From Gamarada debralockiae (lineage: Eukaryota; Ascomycota; Leotiomycetes; Helotiales; Hyphodiscaceae): a stretch of 64,000 nucleotides of DNA. The position numbers were made by a program, and so were the translations under genes. The DNA lies in NCBI GenBank assembly GCA_002803225.1, contig NXFV01001430.1, positions 1 to 64,000 of the forward strand, written 5' to 3'. Under the pieces are notes generated by a model, which was not told where the DNA came from, made no database searches, and was given only the letters and a program-made list of their open reading frames with translations. Below, one piece after another: positions 56,831 to 64,000 of this stretch (its first letter is position 1; every line of letters starts with the position of its first letter).

Positions 56831-58528
56831 GTTTTGAGATGAAGCATTGGTCGGGGAATTTCCTAGCTCACTGTGGTTCTTGATTCTTGCATACAATAGA
56901 TTGGGCAGGCTTGGGGAGTAACTGGTAATGGGTATTGTCGCGAGTGAATGGATGTTTCGATACCTTCTCAAACTGCACAGATAGAGAGTTGCATAATATT
57001 CTGCATACACGAATTTAGCTTGCATAACATATTGTATCTGCCTGCACAGACTGGACATGGGTCTTTATTGCATGTATTTGCGGCGCTAGCGAAGGCCAGA
57101 GCACCGAATACTATTGTTACTAGTGTTGTGTTTGTTTTGAAATTAGCCGGCCCGGGTTCCGAAAACGGCTGTGTGGCGCTCTCTTTTGAGTGTCCGCAAC
57201 TCTTCCGAAATCAAGCACGGCACGCTCTTCAAACTTATTCGGAACTGGAGCTCTTTCCGCGAAATATCGAATCGGTCCTCGTATCGTTATCTTTCCGTAG
57301 AAATAGCCTCAGGTCACATTATCGAGTCTTAAATTTCCACTGTGGGTGTTGGCGCGGGCTACTTGGATGGAACAAACTTTCAGGGCTTGTACGATTTGAA
57401 AGGTTGTGGCACGCGAGGTTAGCGTGCACGTTATCAGGGGAGGTACAACTGTGGCTTGCGCCGTTCTGCGCGCTAAAACCCACCTTTCAGAATTTGCGGT
57501 GCGATCCTGGTAGCATGGCTTAATCGAACCTCGCACACGTTAGACAGCATTCTTCAACATTGCAGGGAGGATGTCACCACTACCAAAATGGATCGGTATC
57601 CCAGGATTATTCAACCACTCGCCTCTTCACCCCCTAATCAAGGCCGCAGAACGTCCCTTCTTGGTACTTCCTTCCCCCTAAATGAATGTTAAATTTTTGG
57701 CGGGTGGCATAGCCAAAAATTTAACCTTCATTCCCTCGGGGGGGAAGTAGAAGGCTGACTCGGATGAAATTGCTGTCACCAGTTGTCAAACTTTCGCCCT
57801 GACAACTCTCGGATATACACGGGCTCCTCCGCTTATTGATGGACGCATAGGCGCATCGACTGGCTTCCCAACCGCTGTTAGGTATCGGGTATCCCACCCT
57901 CAACTCCCCACGCTCTGTCTTACATCCTCCTAGCCACCCCTTCTGCTTGCTCTTCACACACCTGGACAGCTCACCGACCCCTCAATATTTCTCTGCACGG
58001 GGAATTATTTGCACAATGCATCACCAAAAACGAGACCCTGCAGCGGACGTCATTCTACATTGGTTCCTTCATCCCGTCTTATTACCCCAGCGACTACGTG
58101 GATTGCAAGGTTTATCGGGTGAGATTCACTCAGGGGTCATGGCGCCCTCAGCGGAGCTCTGCGTAAGGCTAGGCTATCCTTGACTACTTTTGGCGAATGT
58201 TCGTATTGTATCGTTTGCGTGGATGAGCGATTCGCACACTTCAGACTTAGGCGGTTTTCATCCCGTCAATCTATTGAAGGTCTGGGACGGAAATCTGGAC
58301 CCTGTCGATCTCAGAAAGGGTCGTTCAGCTTTCCTCAAGGATTCCGTTGGGCAGAATGTGGGGAGTCGCCTCATCGCCTGACCCGTCCACGAAATGTGGT
58401 ATGCGAGGGGAGCTCGAGCTCCTAGCTTCCTAAGCTTCAGCTAGAAGGTTTTTATTTCCTCTCTCTCATGAGAATTTCCCTGCTTTCCCAACGCTCGTTA
58501 TCCTCTCTGTTGAAAAAGTGTAATCAAG
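56831..58528. other. Intergenic region between GH16 and glyoxal oxidase genes
   Basis: About 1.7 kb, no supported gene. It contains the strong fold-back repeat at 57.66-57.75 kb. The last 100 bases before 58529 are C/T-rich, like a leader. Confidence 0.45.
57664..57750. repeat. Long near-perfect fold-back (inverted repeat)
   Basis: Arms 57681-57701 and 57712-57732 (21 bases, ending TTTTTGGC and starting GCCAAAAA) are complementary with one mismatch around a 10-base loop. Pairing continues, with gaps, into the C-rich left flank (TACTTCCTTCCCCCT) and G-rich right flank (CGGGGGGGAAGTAG), giving arms near 40 bases. It resembles the collapsed ends of a fold-back or MITE-type element; no element body is present. 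Confidence 0.7.
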
Positions 58529-61500
58529 ATGCAGACTTTAGTTCAATCTTTTTTTGCGGCGCTGGTTCTGCTTTCACATGTGAGTTCTCTCGTCACCCTC
58601 ATTATCCAAACCGCGTGCTAATTAAATTTGGTACCCAGCTGCATCGTGCAGGCGCCCTCCATCTTCACAATGGAAAGCGTGAGGGTCCCCCAGCTGTGCT
58701 ACCAAGAGCTGGGAATTGGTCCTATGTTGGGTGCTACACGTAAGTATTTCTCCGGTTAATCTTCCAAAGATCTGGTTTTGTGTCGATGTACATTCAAAGT
58801 TCAAGGAAGACCTTGGTACGAAGGTACATGGGTCCCAACGACGATCCTGATGGAGAGCGGCTCGTCCAAGTTTTCCCTCGATTGCGAGCTTTTCCCATGC
58901 GGCACGGGATCTGAGGTCAACGATTTGCATTTGCATTTATTTGTCTCCACCCTCATTGTTGCCTACTAAGGATCTACTGGATCGCCTCACTTTAGGTCAC
59001 ATGCTAACTTAAGTTACTATGTAGAGATACAGTGGGCTCACGCACTCTCACCACCAGTCCACAGACTCCAGGAGGGGGAGCTGCCCTCACTGTTGAGTAA
59101 GTCGACTAATATTTCTCCGTTGCGGTCCCTTTCCATGATCCTCTCGATTACCTTGTTACTCCTCGCCCTTGAAGACCTAGCTATACGGGCATTCTCATGC
59201 TGTTCTAGGCCTTGATGTATTTACAGGCACTGACCTTTCAGGATCTGTGAGTCGACATGTCAAGGTTTAGGCTTTGTTTTTGCCGGCGTTGAATATTCCG
59301 GAGAATGTTGTTAGTATCCCTCTCCAATGACTGTCAAGCCATTGAGTCTAACAAGATAGACTGCGGAAATTCATTCTCCAATGGAGGAGGTCCCGCACCT
59401 GATGGAACCACTGGTTGCAATATGCCGTGCTACGGCAACACTTCAGAGACCTGCGGTGGTCCAAACAGACTGGACGTTTACGACTACAACAACGCAATCT
59501 CGGCTTTGCCCACAAGCACGACCTCGTCTTCTGCTAGCGCTACAGCTACCGGCACTGTCCCATCTGGATGGACCTCCTTAGGATGCTACAATGATACCGT
59601 TGGCGCTCGAACACTGGAGAGTCAAATCTATTCTATTCCCGGAGCTTCCATGAACATTGAACTATGTCTCGCTGCCTGTTTAGGCGGAGGCTATACACTC
59701 GCCGGTCTCGAATATGCTGGAGAATGCTACTGCGATACTAGCCTTCACAATGGCGGTGGGCCCGCCGTGGATGGCAATGCCCAGTGCAATATGGCCTGCA
59801 ATGGCAACTCAGCTGAGACATGCGGCGGTCCAAACAGACTGGACATGTACTCTTACTCTTCCAATGGAACCGGCTCCACTACTGCTGCGTCGGGTACCGG
59901 TACAAGCACAACCAAGCCCTCTAGCACCAGCAGCACCACCTCTGGTCCTACGGTAACTGGTCTCCCAACTGGATGGGCCTACAAAGGCTGCTGGGTCGAC
60001 CAGCAACATGGACGTATCCTCGCCGTCTCAGAGCCGGACAGCGCCACACTCACTGTTGAGTCTTGCGTAGCAACTTGCAGTGGAGCTGGATATTCAGTCG
60101 CTGGCATGGAATATTACACCCAATGTTTCTGTGGCAATGCAATCATAAACCAAGGTGCGCTCGCGACAAGCGAATCAGACTGCAATACGGCTTGTGGAGG
60201 TAACTCCGCCGAGATGTGCGGTGGCGGTAGTAGGATGTCGATTTACTCCAACCAAACCACGGTCTATGTTCAGCCCGTTCCTGTCGTGCAAAACACAAGT
60301 CTACCTGGAAACTGGGAATACCAAGGTTGTCTCATGTAAGCTCTTCTCTTTGAAGGCTCGCTTTCAAGCCTTTTCAAGTGCGTCGATGCTGACAGAATCG
60401 CATAGTGACAACGCCGTCAATCGAGTCTTTTTCTATCAATTGGAATTCGCTGAGAACAACACCGCAACCAATTGTCTGAGCAAGTGTTCGGAGTTTGGAT
60501 ATGGCGCTGGTGGTATGGAGTATGCTGAGCAATGCTGTAAGTGTTGGTCGTCTTGGCACGTGAGATATTTGGCTGAATGAAATGTCTAGTCTGCGGCGAC
60601 GCTCAGAATGTCATCGATGCAGGAGCAACCTTTGCGCCAGAAACGGATTGTGATATGACATGCACCGGTAACAATTCTTACATCTGCGGTGGACCTGATA
60701 GGATTCAGTATTATACTTGGACGGGGACCCCGCTGAACAGCTGGACTTTCGAGACTGGAAACAACGCTGGAGAATATCAATTCTTGATCGGTGGTAAGTA
60801 GTTCAAGTCTCAAACGCAGCGTCCTCTTGCTGACTATTTCAGGGGTTATCATCCCTCTCGTTGCAACCGTCGGTACCAATGGAAAAATTGCGTTTCTCGA
60901 AAAGGCAAGTTTCTTTGGCAATTGTGCTCTGTTATATTTTGCTAATGGTATTGTCAGTTTGGGACTGAGCCTGCAAACAACTCAACCGGTGCATATGAGC
61001 TGGACTTGGACCTTCTCAGCAATTTCACAGCTGCTTGGAGACCAATGCATGTCAAATCTGACGTGTTTTGCTCCGCCAGCTTGGTCCTCCCAGATAAGGT
61101 CGGAAGGCAAATTAACATTGGCGGTTGGGCCAATGAAGCGACATACGGAATCAGACTGTACTGGCCCGACGGAACTCCAGGCGTTTGGGGGACGAACGAC
61201 TGGCAAGAAAACCCCAGTGAAGTCTCCCTTCTAGTTGGAAGATGGTATCCAACTGCCATGACTATGGTCAATGGATCGATCCTAGTTATGGGTGGCGAAG
61301 AAGGCTCCAATGGCGCACCAGTCCCCTCACTTGAGATAATCCCACCTCCCCCTGGTGCGACTACCCCGCTCTACTGTGACTACCTCCAACGGACAGATCC
61401 TTATAATCTTTATCCATACCTTGTAGTCCTCCCAAGTGGCGGAATATTTGTCGCCTACTATAATGAAGCACGAATCCTGAACGAAGTTACACTTGAGACG

Positions 61501-62481
61501 GACAGAGTACTCCCCAACATACCAGGAGCCGTGAATGACTTTCTGGGAGGCCGGACATACCCATTTGAAGGCACTGCTATGCTGCTACCACAATCTGCCC
61601 CTTACACCGAACCTTTAACAGTTGTCATTTGTGGGGGTAGTACTCCAGGCCCTGAATACGCTCTCGACAATTGCGTATCCATTCAGCCAGAAGTTCCGAA
61701 TGCCAATTGGACCATTGAGCGCATGGTAAGTCCATCCTCTTGCACATCTTGGACTTTGCTAACGTCAATCCAGCCCTCCAAGCGGGTGATCTCTTGCATT
61801 GCCGCTCTTCCAGATGGCACCTTTATGATTATGAACGGCGCTCAACAGGGTGTGGCCGGCTTCCAAGGCGGAAACGATCCGAATTACAATGCGGTTATGT
61901 ACGATCCAAGCAAGCCAGTGAATCAACGAATGAAAGTCATGGCCAACACCACAGTTGCGCGTCTGTATCATTCCGAAGCAACTCTACTTCAAGACGGTAG
62001 GGTTCTGATCAGCGGCTCCGACCCAGAAATGCCTGTTAATGCCGCCAACAACTTCACTCCCGTTTATCCCCAGGAATACCGCGTGGAAGTCTTCTACCCG
62101 CCCTACCTCCTTTCAGGCCTGACGAAACCATCATATACGATGTCGAAGTTCGATTTTGGCTACGCAGAGACTTTCACTATTGATGTCACCTTGCATCAAG
62201 GCACCACAGCTACAATGAGAGTGTCGATGCTCGCAGCGACATCTAGCACGCATGGAAATAGCATGGGGATGCGCACCATATTCCCTGCTTTTACTTGCTC
62301 TGGCAACACATGTACTGTTACAACGCCGCCTAATGGCCATGTGTCTCCTCCAGGCTGGCATCAATTGTTCATTCTTGATGGGCCGACACCAAGTAATTCG
62401 CAATGGATTAGGATTGGTGGCGATCCCGCGGGCTTGGGCAATTGGCCTGATCATCCTGACTTTACAGTTCCGGGGGTCTAG
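58529..62481 (+). CDS. Secreted glyoxal oxidase with four WSC domains
   Basis: Copper-radical oxidase (AA5 family) that oxidises aldehydes such as glyoxal and yields H2O2 outside the cell. Exons: 58529-58579, 58639-58739, 59025-59096, 59242-59309, 59360-60335, 60406-60536, 60590-60793, 60843-60904, 60958-61725, 61774-62481; 1046 residues. A signal peptide (MQTLVQSFFAALVLL) is followed by four Cys-rich WSC domains (about 42-140, 149-245, 284-375, 398-495; each ends like ETCGGPNRL), which bind wall glycans, then Ser/Thr linkers. The oxidase runs from about 530: FCSAS (about 591) carries the Cys of the Tyr-Cys cofactor, ARLYHSEA (about 873) Tyr/His copper ligands, GWHQLF (about 1006) the last His. 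Intron 8 has a GC donor. No C-terminal anchor. Confidence 0.9.
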
Positions 62482-64000
62482 AGGTTGATATGGGTTGAAG
62501 GAGTTCATGATTTGAGTACACTGAGACGGCGTAGATCTCTACACGCGCAAGATGTCGCCTGCCGCACTTCTCGAGGTTGCGCTGGAAGGCGACAAAAACA
62601 ACACTAATCACAACGTTACTTTGTTACATTTAAACACTTTCTTTAATTTTTAATGATAATCAATACCTCCCAATCCGAGTCTTCGTCTACTCAACCCCGT
62701 ACAGTCTCTAGAACATCATTATATCATGTGATTGTTATGCAATATCTAGGTTTGTTTTGGTTAAAGTTTAAATTTTTGCGTAGCCTTCTGCACTCGGGTC
62801 TGTTTCTCAATAATCGAATACGGCTTATTCACGATGTGAGAGTTCAGCGGCGACTCTTTATTGAGGGGCACGGAGGTATCACAGAGCTTATGCAAACAAT
62901 CACTTCCTTGAGGTTGGCATCAATCGTTCATTGGCAATTTTTAGACGTTTTGCGAGCTTTTGAAAACGGACTTCGTTCGCCGCACTTGGAGTGAACGGAA
63001 TCTTTCGAGCTCAGGTCGACATCGCTTTCAAAGCTACACACTGCCTATGAGATACATCCGGATTTTGCAGCATTCCCTAAGCTTAAGCTCTTTGTCTCTT
63101 AACAGATAATTGACCGCCTCACACCTTCAACCAGGCGGTTTCGTTGTCAGCCCAGCACGGCGCCGCAATTCTGTCTCCGATAAAGATTGATGGAAGGATT
63201 CCGAGGGCGGTCTGTTCCCTGATAAATGGAGTACTGACCATATCGTTGTCGTTCACGAGGATTGTTGCTGCCGATGTGACTCTCGCCGTCTTTTGAGCTC
63301 CTGAAGATCGACTTCTGAGCTGGCTGACAGTTTTATAGAATTTCCGATTGCGGGGAGTTTCCATCCTGCGCCCCCGGATCGAGGAATGTCTCGCTCCAGT
63401 ACTTCTATCCGGTCAGGCCGTATTAGTCGAACACTAATAGCCACCTCGGTATCATTATCAATAGTTATCTCTCCATGCCCAGCACGAGTTCTCCTCATAT
63501 CCGAACTTCGAACAGCCGTGATTGTCCTCTCATTCATCTGCGTTTTCGCCTCCAAGATTTAGTCCTAGGAGGTCCCTTCGCGGGGCTTTCAGGAGCCAGG
63601 AAATTGGGACTAAAAACGAGGGTACCGGAGGCAAGGGCGAAAGAGGCAGAATACTAGGAAGTGCGGGGCATGTGACGGGTGGGGTAAACAGTCTCCGTCG
63701 GCGGTGCCAAAGGATTGTATGGTTGACGTTTTCGATATTTCTAGTTGGTTAGGTTGGAAGAGACCTAGGGAAGGAAATTCGGAGTACGGGGCGGATGGTA
63801 GCGAGACCGACTGCGAAGAGGGCAACGCTTGGTTCCACGGTGGACAGATTGCTATTCCCAATGTGTCCCCTGTTAATCATATTAGCTGGAAAGACTTGGA
63901 AGTTTATTTTTGAATTAGATGTGATACGTACAGAGAAAATCGGAGAGGTCGATGATGTGATGAATGACATTAAGCCGTACAAGGGTTACAGTGCTTGCTC
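62482..64000. other. Right edge, no supported gene
   Basis: Open frames exist: plus 62653-62994 (113 codons), and minus 63253-63537 and 63119-63364, whose texts (ITIDNDTEVAISVRLIRPDRIEVLERD; TAATILVNDND-like) could be one small gene with a frameshift or an unseen intron. I recognise none of them. A gene may run off the right edge. Confidence 0.3.

Noticed and set aside
62653..62994. A 113-codon plus-strand frame after the glyoxal oxidase
   Set aside because: Has an ATG but no recognisable domain, promoter or conservation cue; kept only as a remark in the right-edge entry.

Overview
The window looks like nuclear DNA of a filamentous ascomycete (Pezizomycotina). Genes are dense, and almost every multi-exon gene has short introns of 45-70 bases with GT...AG ends and a CTAAC/CTGAC-like branch site. 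The families are characteristic of filamentous fungi: Zn2Cys6 regulators, a NACHT-ankyrin NLR, WSC-glyoxal oxidase, hyphal GT2 glycosyltransferase and ABCC pump. The left end is an AT-rich block almost without CpA and TpG, the footprint of repeat-induced point mutation (RIP). A Leotiomycetes-like source is a guess, not shown by the sequence. Splice sites were placed by eye from frame continuity and family conservation.

Layout: RIP-degraded repeat and gene-poor DNA (1-3.3 kb); fatty-acid desaturase (-), GPI mannosyltransferase 2 (+), 2 kb gene-poor gap, FAD monooxygenase (-), large acidic two-OB-fold telomere-type protein (+), NAD(P)-dependent reductase (+), NLR (-), a decayed ankyrin/DYW-like deaminase gene (+), class II eIF4E (-), two weak small ORFs (-), a 1174-residue protein with two Zn-cluster motifs (+), a REI1-like C2H2 protein (-), a graveyard of an amine-oxidase tail (+) and an APH-kinase relic (-), a Zn2Cys6 regulator (-), a broken peroxiredoxin-like gene (+), a DUF4048-like protein (-), a DNA-ligase-like protein without the catalytic core (+), an ABCC transporter (+), a GT2 hyphal-growth type glycosyltransferase (-), a membrane-anchored GH16 glucanase (+) and a four-WSC-domain glyoxal oxidase (+).

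Together: the right third (44-62.5 kb) is cell-surface and wall oriented (efflux pump, polysaccharide synthase, beta-glucan hydrolase, wall-bound H2O2-producing oxidase). The middle (17-39 kb) mixes a self/non-self type immune receptor with at least four broken genes, so it is a zone of turnover. The left part is mostly housekeeping (lipid, GPI anchor, telomere, translation). No bacterial-type operon, CRISPR array, convincing tRNA, rRNA or intact transposon was found.

Most unusual items: the ligase-like protein that keeps N- and C-terminal parts but lacks the adenylation domain; the ankyrin-deaminase relic beside the NLR; a long near-perfect fold-back repeat at 57.66-57.75 kb; and repeated use of AAG acceptors and GC donors.
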